DNA from: Lentzea albidocapillata subsp. violacea
GTDB taxonomy: Bacteria > Actinomycetota > Actinomycetes > Mycobacteriales > Pseudonocardiaceae
Reading direction: 5' to 3'
Length of the DNA: 64,000 nt
Assembly (NCBI RefSeq): GCF_900100275.1
Contig: NZ_FNET01000017.1
Span: forward strand, 86,917-150,916
Below, piece after piece: positions 17,240-26,732 of the stretch (positions are counted from its first letter, which is position 1; the number at the start of each line of letters is the position of its first letter). Made by a program: the position numbers and the translations under genes. Under the pieces are notes generated by a model. It did not search any database and had not been told where the DNA came from. It was given only the letters and a program-made list of their open reading frames with translations.

Positions 17240-18625
17240 TCATCCCTCCTGCGGGCGCATCGGACGGGTCACCGGTTCGAACGGCGTGGTGCGCTCCGCG
17301 GCTCCTGGGGCGGCCGGCCTCGGACCCCCGTGGTGGCGGAACCACTCGCCCAGCTCGCGCTCGCTCTGCCTGCGCGCCTCCTCCGACCAGCGGCGAATGG
17401 CCTGCTCCGCGATGGCGGCCTGCTGGTCCACGAGCATCCGGTTCGCCTCAAGTCCCGCCTCGAACTGGCGTTGTGCCTGGTCGTGTTCCAGTTCGGCCTG
17501 CAGTTCCGCGTAGTTGTCGGCGATGTGCTCCTCGCGGGCGGCGTTCCTGGCCGCCACGCGTTTCGCGTCGGCCTCCATGCGGTCGATCAGCTGGTCGTAG
17601 GTGCTCGGAGGACCTCCGAGCTGGAGCAGCTTGGCGATCACCGGCAGCACCTCCAGCGACAGGAAGAGCAGGAACAGCACGAACTGCGCGAGCCCCAGGC
17701 GGGGACGCTTGTCCGACAGCGAGTTGAGCGCCTCGATGCGGGACAACAGGCCCTCGGCCTGCTGCAGGCGCTCCTTGAACAGCGTGCGGTCTCGTTCCCG
17801 GTCGGCGCGGCGTTGCTCGACGTCCGTGCGCAGCCGCTCTGCCTCCGAGCGCGCGGAGACCGACGCGGCGGCCGCTCCTTCGCGGGCCTTGGTCTGGGCG
17901 CCGTCGAGCTTGCTCTTCGCCGTCTCGTAGTCGGCGAGCGCGATGTCCCTGGTGCGCCTGCGTTCCTCCGCGGCCTGGGCGACGCCCGGCACACCGGTGC
18001 CGCACGTGCCGTCGATCTCGCACGTCGCCGCTTGCTGCGCGGTGTCGTAGGCGGCGCGTGCGCGCTTCACCTCCGCTTCGGCCGCCACCACACCCGGATC
18101 GGCGGCGACGGTGGCGTCCGGGCTGCGGTCGGCGACGGTCTGCTTGTCCGCGAGCTGCTTCTCGAGGTCCGGAATGACCTGGTAGCGCGGGTTCGCCTCC
18201 AGTTCGGTCGCGTACTGCGAGTTGCGCTCGTTCTGCAGGGCCTTCAACTCCGTGTCGATCTCCGGCTGGAAGATGCGCAGCACCAGCGGAGTCGAGATGA
18301 CGGTGCCGAGCAGAACGGCGAGCGCCACGCGCGGCAAGGCGCCGGCGATGTTGCGCCACCAGCCGGCCCTGCGGGTCATGCCGACGATCAGCAGACGGTC
18401 CAGGTTCAGGATCACGACGCCCCACAGCACGCCGGCGATCAGCGCCGCCCACCACGGCAGGCGGACGGCCATCCGCAGCGCGAACGCGGCCGACACGGCG
18501 GCGACGGCGGCGGTGGTGAGGAGCACGCCACCGGTGGCCGTGTACCGAAGCCGATCGGTCGGCGTCTGTTCGAGGACGTCGTACCTGCCGCCCGCGAGAG
18601 TCACGAGCCACTTGCGCAAGATCAC
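17240..18625 (-). CDS. DUF4407 family membrane protein with large coiled-coil insert
   Basis: 461 residues from a GTG at 18623-18625 with GAGGAG upstream; the GTG overlaps the preceding TGA (GTGA). Three membrane helices lie near the N-terminus (about residues 30-50, 55-80 with 'GVLWGVVILNLDR', and 95-118 with 'VALAVLLGTVISTPLVLRIF'). A ~190-residue, mostly helical charged segment with two Cys ('CEIDGTCG') follows, then a fourth helix 'FVLFLLFLSLEVLPVIA' and a long cytoplasmic coiled coil. This layout defines DUF4407. Function is unknown. It is coupled to a small upstream gene and lies back to back with the NB-ARC/TPR gene. Confidence 0.85.
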   Translation of the reverse strand: MILRKWLVTLAGGRYDVLEQTPTDRLRYTATGGVLLTTAAVAAVSAAFALRMAVRLPWWAALIAGVLWGVVILNLDRLLIVGMTRRAGWWRNIAGALPRVALAVLLGTVISTPLVLRIFQPEIDTELKALQNERNSQYATELEANPRYQVIPDLEKQLADKQTVADRSPDATVAADPGVVAAEAEVKRARAAYDTAQQAATCEIDGTCGTGVPGVAQAAEERRRTRDIALADYETAKSKLDGAQTKAREGAAAASVSARSEAERLRTDVEQRRADRERDRTLFKERLQQAEGLLSRIEALNSLSDKRPRLGLAQFVLFLLFLSLEVLPVIAKLLQLGGPPSTYDQLIDRMEADAKRVAARNAAREEHIADNYAELQAELEHDQAQRQFEAGLEANRMLVDQQAAIAEQAIRRWSEEARRQSERELGEWFRHHGGPRPAAPGAAERTTPFEPVTRPMRPQEG

Positions 18626-19227
18626 TGAGAAACTCCTCGGAATAGCCTGGTTCCCAGGCGCCGCAACACCGGCCACCGCGGTACCGGCGTCAGCCACCTG
18701 GTGTGACCCGCCCAGCGGGGCCGTCGGGGAGCCCGCTGCGGCACCACGGACGTCAACCCGGTCGGCGGTGTCGCCCAGCCGGGTCGCGGTGGCGCGGTGG
18801 CACGCTCGAGCGGTGCCAGGTCGAGCACGCTCCGTCCACGTGCGACCAGCGCGGGCGCCAGACCGGTGGCGCCGACGAGCCGGAGTCCCGTGCGGCCGAA
18901 CAACGGCATCGGCGCATCGGTGAGGCCGGGCATCGGCACCGGCACGAACTCCGGCGGCTCGAACACGGCCACCTCGCGGACGACGGTGACCGGCGCACCC
19001 GATCCGTACGCGGTCGCGGTGACCGCCCCGGAAGTGGTGACCACAAAACGGAACTCGCCGGGGCCGCGAGCCGCGTCGAACTCGTAAACCATTCCATCCG
19101 GCAAAGAAACGACGACGTCACTCGCATTTTCGGTCTTCCACCTGGCCACCACGGATTCACCGGCCAGCAGCGCCACTCGGTCGAGCTGCATTTCGGTGAA
19201 CCTGGGCAGGGCGGACGGCATCGACAT
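18622..19227 (-). CDS. Small protein with predicted beta-sandwich domain, partner of DUF4407
   Basis: 201 residues from an ATG at 19225-19227, five bases after GGAG; an in-frame ATG at 19278 is an alternative without a good ribosome site. Residues ~15-80 alternate hydrophobic and polar positions ('ESVVARWKTENASDVVVSLP', later 'FRFVVTTSGAVTATAYG') like an Ig-type or carbohydrate-binding-like beta domain. The rest is Pro/Arg-rich. No signal peptide is visible. No family is recognised. Its translation is coupled to the DUF4407 gene, so a shared role at the membrane is likely. Confidence 0.6.
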   Translation of the reverse strand: MSMPSALPRFTEMQLDRVALLAGESVVARWKTENASDVVVSLPDGMVYEFDAARGPGEFRFVVTTSGAVTATAYGSGAPVTVVREVAVFEPPEFVPVPMPGLTDAPMPLFGRTGLRLVGATGLAPALVARGRSVLDLAPLERATAPPRPGWATPPTGLTSVVPQRAPRRPRWAGHTRWLTPVPRWPVLRRLGTRLFRGVSQ

Positions 19228-19373
19228 CGGCACTCCGAGCGCGGGAATCGTTGCTGCGCCCCGGTTACGGCGGCACATTCAGCTTGTCGATCCGACCGTG
19301 CCGATCGTTACGGGGCTAACGAACTCGTTCTCGAACGCGATCGGTGCGTAGTGGCGAATTGTGCGGAGGGTCG

Positions 19374-22300
19374 ATGAGCACGAGCGAGAATGGGAATCGC
19401 GAGCAGGAAGAACCTGTTGCGCTGCCCCGTTTCCAGAGCGCGTTCAACGCCGTGGGCGGATCGCCCCGGAAAGGCGAGGTCGCGGAGGAACTGCGACCCA
19501 TCACCATCGAACCCCGCCTCAGCCTGCTGCCGAAACACCTGTACGGCCGGGACGCGGTGAAACCGGAGCTGGTCAAGGCGCTGAGGGAACGCGACGGCAA
19601 GATCTGGGTGCTGCACGGCATTCCGGGCGGCGGCAAGAGCACGCTCGCGCTGTGGCTCGCACGTCAGGCCTCCGACCAGGGTCGCAAGGTCTACTGGGTC
19701 GGCCACAGCGACGTCGAGCGATCGATGCACGCGGTCGCCCGGAATCTCGGTGTCGACCAGGGAAGACTCGGCGACGCGAACGCGCGAACCGTGGTGTGGC
19801 AGGCGTTGGAGAAGTCCGCCGAACCGTGGCTGCTGGTCTTCGACAACGTCGACGACGTGCATCGCGAGGACCTTTTCGGATCGTCGGGGCCCGAGCTCGA
19901 CGGCACCGGGTGGATCAGGGCGAGCCGCACGGGCATGGTGGTGGTGACCAGCCGCCGCAGCGACCGCGCGCCGTGGGGGGAGCACGCCGAGTTGCGCCGC
20001 GTCGAATGCCTGAGCCACACCGACGGCGGGCTCGTGCTGTCCGGTCTGGCGCCGGGTGCCGGCACCGAGGCGGAGGCGCAGGCACTGGCGGAACGACTCG
20101 GCGGGTTGCCCCTCGCGTTGCGGCTCGCGGGGCGCTACCTGGCCGACGACCCACCGTTCAACCGCACGTTCGTGACTTATCTGCACGCTCTGGAACGCGA
20201 CCTGGACCTGCTCGACGCGGCGGAACCGACCCAGCCGGCGCTGTCCGACGAGGAGGCCGCTCGCAGGTCGATCCGGCTGACGTGGGAGCTTTCCCTCGCA
20301 CTGCTGGAACAACGCGAGCTGCACGCGGCACGACCGGTGCTGCAGCTGCTGTCCTGTTTCGGCGCGCCACACCCGATCCCGGTGGACCTGCTGTCCGCGG
20401 AACCCCTGCGGCTGCCGGCGTTCGACCGCGGTGGCACGCCCCTGACCGAGACCCACCTCGGCCGGGTGGTCCGAGGCCTCACCTCGTCCGCGTTACTGGA
20501 CCAGACCGTCGAACCCGAGGACGAGGCGGTGTGCCTGCGCCTGCATCCGTTGCTGTGTGAGGTGATCTCCGCGTCACGGGACGCGTCAGCCGACGGTGGC
20601 GTGATCTGGTCGACCGCCGTGAGCCTGCTCGCCGCGTCCGACCTGCGTTCGGCACGGATGCCCGCCATCTGCACGTCGGTCGTCACGAACGTGCCGGTGG
20701 CCGACCTGGATGTGCTGGCCCACGCGGTGGACACCACCGACGAATGCGCCTCGCACCTGCTGCACTCCGGCGCGATCCGCGCGTCGCACGACATGAGCCG
20801 GCTGGCGCTGGAGCGGGCGAGTGTCCTGGAACCGCTGCACCCCGTGCGACTGCAGGCCAGGCTCGCCGTGGGACTGATCGGTCGCACCGAGGGGCACGCC
20901 ACGGCCACCGAGGAGCTCGCCACGCTGTACGGCGACGCACAGCAGGTGTTCGACCAGGACGGCGAGTTCATGGTCACGCTGCGACAGCAGCTGGCACACG
21001 CCGCGTGGAACAGCAACGAGTACGACCTCGCAGACGACCTGTACGAAGATCTGATGGAGGCGCACGACCGCGGAGTGTGTCCCGGCCTGCGCAAGGCGAC
21101 CCGGTTCGGGTACGCGCAGATGATGACGCGGCGTGGCGCGTTCGACGTCGCCGAACACGAGTTCCTCGCGGTGCTGGAGGAAGAACGCGCGACCTGGCCG
21201 GACGACCCCGACCACCCGGACATCCTCGTCACCAGGGCGATGCTCGCCGACGCCTGGGCCGGCAAGGGTGAGCTGGTGAAGGCGCGAGACGAGCTGAAAG
21301 CCGTTCTGCACGCCCAGGAACGCGTGCACGGGTCGGACAACCCGCTGACGCTGTCCGCCCGCGTGACGCTGATGGGCGTGCATTCCCTGCTCAGTGAGCA
21401 GGGAAACGCCGAGGCACAGCTGAACCAGATGCTGCGGATCCACCACAACGCGCTCAACCCGGAGGATCCGCTCGCCCTGCTGGGCATCGCGACGCTGATC
21501 AACATGCGGGCGCACAGCCAGGCTGCCGACGCCGACCCGCGACGCGATGCCGAACGGTTGATCCACGTCGCGGTCACCATGGCCAGCACGCTCGGGGACG
21601 ACCATCCGTTCGTGCTGTCCACCCGGCTCGGTGCCGCGGTGCAGCGCCACCACTTCGACCACGCCGGCGCGAGAGAAGAGGTCGAGACGGTCCTAGATCT
21701 GCAGCTGGACACGCACGGCCCGCTGCACATCGCCACGTTGAGCACCCGGCTCGTCTACGCGCAGATGCTGGTCGAGTCCGAACAGGACAACGCCCAGGCC
21801 GAAGAGGAGCTGCGCGACCTGCTGGACGCGCAGATGCTGGCCTTCGGGCCGGACAACCCGCACACCTCCATGGTGCGGTCGGCGCTCGCGAACATCTCGC
21901 TGCTCAACGGCGACCGGGAAGGCTGCCAGGAACTGCTGCGGCAGTCGCTGGAGTCGCTGGAACGCCTGCACGGCCCCGACCACGACGACACCAGGGAGAC
22001 ACGGGCGGCGCTGGCCAGGTTGCTGGCCGAACTGCGCCGGTTCGCCGCCGCCGAACAGGAACTGCTGCTGCTCATCGAATCGCTCGGCAAGGACGGCCCC
22101 GAGTCGGACGAGACGCTCGGCGCGCGGCTGCTGCTGGCGCTGGTGCACTGGGCCGACGAGCGACACGCGACCGCGGAGACGGAAGTGCGGGAACTCCTCG
22201 CCGTGCTGGCCCGGTTGGAGGAGGACCACCGCTACGACATCGCCATGGTGAACACGGTGCTCGCGGGCATCCTGCGCGAGGGAAGCCGGCTCGGCGAGTC

Positions 22301-23831
22301 GGAGGCGCTGCTGCTCGGCGTGATCACGGCGTTGGAGGAGCTCGGCGATCCGGACGACGACATCGTGTACGTGCGACTGGCTCTGAGCGAGGTGCTGCAC
22401 GAACTCGGCAGGCTGCCCGAGGCCGAACACCACCTGCAGCTGCTGCTGGCGAACGTCGACGCGGAGACCCATCCCGAGGAGGAGGACAAGGCCCGCCTGC
22501 TGCTCGACGTCGTCGCCGAGCAGCTCAACGCGCCCGCCGCCGGCACGCCCGCAGCCGGCACGCCCGTCGCCGGCACGCCCGCCGCCGTGGTGGCGGAGCC
22601 CGCACCCGCGGCGGATCCACCACCTGCCGCGGAGGACTCCGCGCGATGGCGGGCGTTCCTCACCGGGTCCGGCGCGGCACCGCACCAGGTCGCTCCGGCA
22701 CCGCCACCCGTACCCGTCCAGACCGAGCAGGAGGTCGTGCCGCCTGCTCCGCCGCCCCGGACCGAACCCCTCGCCGCGCCGGCCGATCCGTTCGGCGCCG
22801 CGATGGCGTTGCTCGACCGGGGGCAGGCCGATCAGTCGGAGCACGCGCTGCGAGGGCTCCTGCGGACGGCGGACTACCGGGTGCCGCTCGCGCTCGCCAG
22901 GATCTGCCGGGCCGGCGGCAGACTCGCCGAGGCCGAGCGGCTCCTGTCCGCCGCGCCCGAGCACGCCGAGATCGCGGGCGAGCGGGCGGAAACGGCGCGG
23001 GAGCGACGAATCACCCACGCGGACGACCTCAGGCTGGCCGGCGCCCTCGCGGCGCTGCTGCGGCGGTCCGACCTGTCCGAAGTGGTGCGGACGGCCGTGC
23101 GGCGAAGATACGCGTTGGTGCTGGCGGACCAGGGTTTCCTCGCCGCGGCGCACGGCCAGCTGGCAGGAGTGCTCGCCGCGGTCCGCAGGCTCGGGCAGCC
23201 ATCGTTGCCGTGCCTGGTCGATGTAGCCCTGGTGCGCCCTTACGACGAAACGACGGCGGCCCATCTCGACCGCACCTACCAGACCGTGGTCGACCAGGTC
23301 GGCGACGAGCACGCGCTGGCGCTGCGGGTGGCGCAGGAACGTGCCGTGCTGCGGTCGGAACAGGGCGACGTTCCACGAGCGGTCGAGGAACTGAACGCCG
23401 TGCTCAGCGCCAGGATTCGGCTGTCCGCCTCACCGGACCGCGTCAAGTCGGTGCTCCGGCGGGCACTCGCGGTGGCGTTGCGGCGCGGCGGTGACCTCGC
23501 CGCCGCACGCGACCTGCTCGGTGAGGTGCTCGGCGAACTCCGTCCCGCGCTCGGCCCCGAACATCCGGAAGTGCTGCGCGCACAGGCGGAACTGGGTGCC
23601 GTGACGAACGGCGAGCTTCGCCCGGTGCTCGCCGCCCAGCTGCGCAGGCGTGGCGAGTGGCACCCCGACGTGGCGGTGACCAGGCACCACATCGGTGTTC
23701 TCGCGGCCGCCGGGGGTGAACGCGAGACCGCACGGGCAGAGCTGGCCCTCGCGGTGCGGATCAGGGCCCGCAGCCTCGGATCCACGCATCCGGCGACGCG
23801 GGCGAGCGAGATGGAGCTCGCCCGCGTCTGA
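19374..23831 (+). CDS. Large NB-ARC/TPR STAND ATPase
   Basis: 1485 residues from an ATG at 19374 preceded by GGAGG (19365-19369). A P-loop 'GIPGGGKSTLALWLARQ' is near residue 85, then 'PWLLVFDNVDDVHRED' (Walker B region), 'MVVVTSRRSDRAPWGEH' and 'GGLPLALRLAGRYLADD' of the NB-ARC domain. From ~450 to 1050 there are tetratricopeptide-like repeats. A Pro/Ala/Gly/Thr linker ('AAGTPAAGTPVAGTPAA' near 1060) leads to a second repeat block to the end. STAND proteins act as sensors that assemble on ligand binding. It lacks the SAV_2336 N-terminus of the FxsT-like gene at 451-4686. Its stop is three bases from the convergent stop of the GAP1-operon vWA gene, and it may serve as that system's sensor (inference). 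Confidence 0.82.
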   Translation: MSTSENGNREQEEPVALPRFQSAFNAVGGSPRKGEVAEELRPITIEPRLSLLPKHLYGRDAVKPELVKALRERDGKIWVLHGIPGGGKSTLALWLARQASDQGRKVYWVGHSDVERSMHAVARNLGVDQGRLGDANARTVVWQALEKSAEPWLLVFDNVDDVHREDLFGSSGPELDGTGWIRASRTGMVVVTSRRSDRAPWGEHAELRRVECLSHTDGGLVLSGLAPGAGTEAEAQALAERLGGLPLALRLAGRYLADDPPFNRTFVTYLHALERDLDLLDAAEPTQPALSDEEAARRSIRLTWELSLALLEQRELHAARPVLQLLSCFGAPHPIPVDLLSAEPLRLPAFDRGGTPLTETHLGRVVRGLTSSALLDQTVEPEDEAVCLRLHPLLCEVISASRDASADGGVIWSTAVSLLAASDLRSARMPAICTSVVTNVPVADLDVLAHAVDTTDECASHLLHSGAIRASHDMSRLALERASVLEPLHPVRLQARLAVGLIGRTEGHATATEELATLYGDAQQVFDQDGEFMVTLRQQLAHAAWNSNEYDLADDLYEDLMEAHDRGVCPGLRKATRFGYAQMMTRRGAFDVAEHEFLAVLEEERATWPDDPDHPDILVTRAMLADAWAGKGELVKARDELKAVLHAQERVHGSDNPLTLSARVTLMGVHSLLSEQGNAEAQLNQMLRIHHNALNPEDPLALLGIATLINMRAHSQAADADPRRDAERLIHVAVTMASTLGDDHPFVLSTRLGAAVQRHHFDHAGAREEVETVLDLQLDTHGPLHIATLSTRLVYAQMLVESEQDNAQAEEELRDLLDAQMLAFGPDNPHTSMVRSALANISLLNGDREGCQELLRQSLESLERLHGPDHDDTRETRAALARLLAELRRFAAAEQELLLLIESLGKDGPESDETLGARLLLALVHWADERHATAETEVRELLAVLARLEEDHRYDIAMVNTVLAGILREGSRLGESEALLLGVITALEELGDPDDDIVYVRLALSEVLHELGRLPEAEHHLQLLLANVDAETHPEEEDKARLLLDVVAEQLNAPAAGTPAAGTPVAGTPAAVVAEPAPAADPPPAAEDSARWRAFLTGSGAAPHQVAPAPPPVPVQTEQEVVPPAPPPRTEPLAAPADPFGAAMALLDRGQADQSEHALRGLLRTADYRVPLALARICRAGGRLAEAERLLSAAPEHAEIAGERAETARERRITHADDLRLAGALAALLRRSDLSEVVRTAVRRRYALVLADQGFLAAAHGQLAGVLAAVRRLGQPSLPCLVDVALVRPYDETTAAHLDRTYQTVVDQVGDEHALALRVAQERAVLRSEQGDVPRAVEELNAVLSARIRLSASPDRVKSVLRRALAVALRRGGDLAAARDLLGEVLGELRPALGPEHPEVLRAQAELGAVTNGELRPVLAAQLRRRGEWHPDVAVTRHHIGVLAAAGGERETARAELALAVRIRARSLGSTHPATRASEMELARV

Positions 23832-23834
23832 CCG

Positions 23835-25286
23835 TCAATGCGTCGCGTTCCGGTGATATCGGAACACCACGCCGTAGAGATCGAGGTCGCCGGCATCCGG
23901 CGGGCACATGCGGGACTGTCCCGCCGTACCGTCGGGTTTGAGGTAGGTGAGCACCGGCGTACCACGTGGCGCGGTCGCACCGCGCACGCGGAACCGACCG
24001 CCGAGCCCGCCTGCTTCCGGGCGGGGAAACGTCACCCGGCGCGAGCCGTGCAGCGGGATGCGGTGGGTCGTGTCGTCCCCGCCGATCGCGACCAGCACGC
24101 CGCGCATCACCGGGTTGCGCCGCGCCCAGAGGAGGAACCCGGTCAGCGGCAACGTGATCAGCGCCACGAATGCGAACAGGAGGTAGAGCCAGCGCACACC
24201 TTTGGTCAGCACACCGTTCCACGTGCCGCCGGCACTCGCGGCGGGATTCTCGAGCCGTACTCCGAGATCGCGCTCCAGCACCGGCCGCCACGACGTGCCG
24301 ACGTCCGCGGCGAACCTGAGGTCCGCCCGCACCGGGTGTGCGACACGACCGATCCCCTTCCAGGCCGGCTCGGTCGAGCTCATCGTCAGCTCCAGCTCAC
24401 GCCGTTCGCCCGCGGCCAGCTCGACGCGGTCGGGCAGGCCGCGGACTTCTCCCGGCAGGCCTTGGGTTTCCACCCGCAGGTTGCGCAGTTCGAGCGGCAT
24501 GGCCCGCGCCGTCGACCTGAGCACGAGCTTCGCCGCGACCGGGTCGGCCAGGTCCGCCCCGTCCGGCACCGACCAGCTCACCTCGACCCCTGAGGTGAGG
24601 TCGTCCCCCAGCGCACGCCGGGCGTTGCCGCGCTTGACCTGTTCCTGCAGCCGGCTCAGGAAGTCGCCCACGCCCTCGGCGTACGGCAGCAGAACGGTGC
24701 CGGGCACCACCGACCTCATCTGGTCGGTGCCGGACTCGCCGGACGCGACCGGCACCACGTAGCCACCCGTCCGCGACGCGAGACCCCGGCCTCGTGCGGC
24801 CAGCTCGCTCCACGCGGGACCTCCCTGCTCGTGGTACCGGCTGGCGGCGGGAGGCCGCGCGATCCCGTCCGTGATCAGCACGATCGCCCCCGACAGCCCC
24901 GGTTTTCCGCCCTCCAGCAAGGACACGGCGAGCTCCAGGGCAGCGCCGATGTCCGTGGCGGCACCTCTGGGCACGACGGGCATCGCGTCGACGGCGGCGA
25001 CGGCGCTCTTCGGGGAACCGCTGTGCACCATGCTCGGCACGACGTCGAACGTGACCAGGGTGACCAGGTCGCGGTCCCCCAGCTTGCCGAAGAACGTGCG
25101 CAGGTTGGTGCGAACGTTGTCGTACCGCTGGTGTTCGGCCATCGAACCGGACGTGTCGACGAGGACCACGTAGTCGGTGGGCGCGTCGAACACCCCCAAC
25201 GCCCGGTACACGTCCTCGGCACCCGGTTCCGCTGCCGCCGGGCTCACCATCGTGACCAGGAACGCGATCACCGCCGCAAGCCTCAC
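23835..25286 (-). CDS. Membrane-anchored vWA-domain protein, last gene of the GTPase/CHAT operon
   Basis: 483 residues. A GTG at 25284-25286 overlaps the preceding TGA (GTGA); the codon before it is also GTG. An N-terminal signal sequence ('AAVIAFLVTMVSPAAA') is followed by a vWA domain (~35-230) with MIDAS 'VLVDTSGSM', 'RGAATDIGAAL' and 'VLITDGIARPP'. An extracytoplasmic beta-rich segment precedes one membrane helix near residues 368-392 ('WLYLLFAFVALITLPLTGFL') and a ~90-residue cytoplasmic domain. The topology suggests a metal-dependent adhesion or scaffold domain outside the membrane with a signalling tail inside. In related systems vWA proteins partner AAA+ ATPases. It converges on the STAND gene with a 3-bp gap. 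Confidence 0.83.
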   Translation of the reverse strand: MRLAAVIAFLVTMVSPAAAEPGAEDVYRALGVFDAPTDYVVLVDTSGSMAEHQRYDNVRTNLRTFFGKLGDRDLVTLVTFDVVPSMVHSGSPKSAVAAVDAMPVVPRGAATDIGAALELAVSLLEGGKPGLSGAIVLITDGIARPPAASRYHEQGGPAWSELAARGRGLASRTGGYVVPVASGESGTDQMRSVVPGTVLLPYAEGVGDFLSRLQEQVKRGNARRALGDDLTSGVEVSWSVPDGADLADPVAAKLVLRSTARAMPLELRNLRVETQGLPGEVRGLPDRVELAAGERRELELTMSSTEPAWKGIGRVAHPVRADLRFAADVGTSWRPVLERDLGVRLENPAASAGGTWNGVLTKGVRWLYLLFAFVALITLPLTGFLLWARRNPVMRGVLVAIGGDDTTHRIPLHGSRRVTFPRPEAGGLGGRFRVRGATAPRGTPVLTYLKPDGTAGQSRMCPPDAGDLDLYGVVFRYHRNATH

Positions 25287-26212
25287 CACGGCAACACCTT
25301 GCGGTTCTGCTCGACGAACTCGTCGTACCGCACCAGCGCGTCACCGAGCGCGGTCTCGACCTGGTCGAGCGTCATCCGCACGTCTGCCAGCAACGCGCGC
25401 ACGCGGTCGAGCGCGCCGCCTTCACTCACCTCGCTGAGCCTGGCGAGCAGATCCTGGTCGCACTCGTGCTGTGCGGCCACCGCCCGCAGCAGGCCGTCCC
25501 GTTCGGCCTTCAGCTTCTCGTACTCGACGTTCTTGTCGGCCAGCGCTGTCGTCTTCTCGGCGAACTCCGCGTGCAGCGCCGCCCATCTCGCCTCCGTCCG
25601 GCTGAGCCGGTCGAGCTGGTCTCTGGTGCGCTGTCCGAGATCGGCGACCAGTTCGTCGCGGAGCACTACCACCTGATGAGCGGTGTCGGCCAGTGCCTGT
25701 TCCGCCTGCGCCGACTCGGACGTCATCGTCTGAAGCCGCCGCTGCAACGTCTCGTGCTGCGCCCGGATCTCCGGCAACGCCTCGGACAGCCGCCGCAGCC
25801 GGTTCAGCTCCTCGACCTGGGCGCCGATCCTGTCGTGCTCCTCGCCGCACGCCCGCAGCTCCTCCTCGACGGCGAAGAGCGCCTCGTGCTCACGCCGCAG
25901 TGCCGCGACGCGCTCAGCCAGCTCGGTCAACGCCGACGCCTGCCGCGCCAGGTACGCGGTGACGGGTACTCCGGCGACTCCCGCGTCCGCCACCGCGACC
26001 ACGTGTTCCACCAACGCGTCGACCTGGGTGAGGGCGTCGTCCAGCACGATCACCAGCTCGATCACGGCCGGATCCGTGTGGTCGCGCGGATGTGCGGACG
26101 CCACCGCCCGCGCCGACCACGCCAGGGCGTGCCGCAGCACGAGCAGCGCCGTGTGCGGTCCGTCGTCACCTTCAGCCGCGGCGAGCAGTGCGGCTCGTGG
26201 ATCGTCGTTCAC
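25283..26212 (-). CDS. Coiled-coil protein of the GTPase/CHAT operon, start codon at an IS junction
   Basis: 309 residues from a GTG at 26210-26212. After a ~75-residue N-terminal part, residues ~85-270 are heptad-rich coiled coil ('ALFAVEEELRACGEEH', 'ARWAALHAEFAEKTTALADK'). No enzymatic motif is seen. It was probably the gene following the Hsp70-like ATPase; the IS200/IS605 element now separates them by 1.8 kb. The IS boundary falls directly 5' of the GTG, and the IS left end supplies GGAG at 26218-26221, five bases upstream. It overlaps the vWA gene by GTGA. A nucleotide exchange or scaffold role for the Hsp70-like protein is possible but is not shown by sequence. Confidence 0.75.
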   Translation of the reverse strand: MNDDPRAALLAAAEGDDGPHTALLVLRHALAWSARAVASAHPRDHTDPAVIELVIVLDDALTQVDALVEHVVAVADAGVAGVPVTAYLARQASALTELAERVAALRREHEALFAVEEELRACGEEHDRIGAQVEELNRLRRLSEALPEIRAQHETLQRRLQTMTSESAQAEQALADTAHQVVVLRDELVADLGQRTRDQLDRLSRTEARWAALHAEFAEKTTALADKNVEYEKLKAERDGLLRAVAAQHECDQDLLARLSEVSEGGALDRVRALLADVRMTLDQVETALGDALVRYDEFVEQNRKVLPW

Positions 26213-26293
26213 CTGAACTCCAGTCGGCGGAAGGCTGGTCGTTTACGGCCAGGAGGAGCCGGTCCCGGCTTGTGCGGCCTGCGCGGCGGGCCG

Positions 26294-26721
26294 TCAGTCG
26301 GGATGCTTCTGCTGGTCGATGTATTCCTTGATGAGTGACAAGGGCGCGCCTGCGCACGACCCGGCGAAGTAGGCGGGCGACCAGAAGTGCTGCCTCCGCA
26401 GGTGCCGGCGGATGTGTGCAGGGAACTCCTGCCGCAGGCGTCGGGAGGAGACGCCTTTGAGACTGTTGACCATTGTGGACAGGGCCAGACTGGGCGGTAG
26501 TGCACGAGCAGGTGCACGTGGTCGGTCTCGCCGTTGAACTCGCGCAGCTCCGCGCCCAGGCCGGCGCACACGTCCCGCATGATCTCCTCGCAGCGGCGCA
26601 GGATCTGATCGGTGAACGCGCCACGCCGGTACTTCGTGACGAAGACCAGGTGGACGTGAAGGTCGTGGATGACACCGCGTCCCCTGCGTACGTCGGGGTC
26701 GGGTTCCCATCGCGGTGACAT
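26294..26721 (-). pseudogene. tnpA: tnpA, Y1 transposase of IS200/IS605, frameshifted
   Basis: From the ATG at 26721 the frame gives a normal TnpA N-terminus: 'LHVHLVFVTKYRRGAFTDQI' and the HUH motif 'TDHVHLLVHY'. Around 26491-26500 the frame is lost; the neighbouring frame continues with the expected 'ALSTMVNSLKGVSSRRLRQE', 'HFWSPAYFAG' (normally WSRSYF, with the catalytic Tyr region) and 'IKEYIDQQKHPD', ending at 26294. One missing C in 'CACTACCGCCC' explains it (ancestral HYPP). The encoded transposase is therefore split before the catalytic Tyr helix and should be inactive, unless frameshifting restores it. Confidence 0.82.
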
Positions 26722-26732
26722 AGACCGACGCT

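Noticed and set aside
20177..21745. A Ser/Arg/Cys-rich minus-strand frame inside the STAND gene
   Set aside because: Its composition is that of a codon-shifted complement; the plus-strand TPR protein is convincing.
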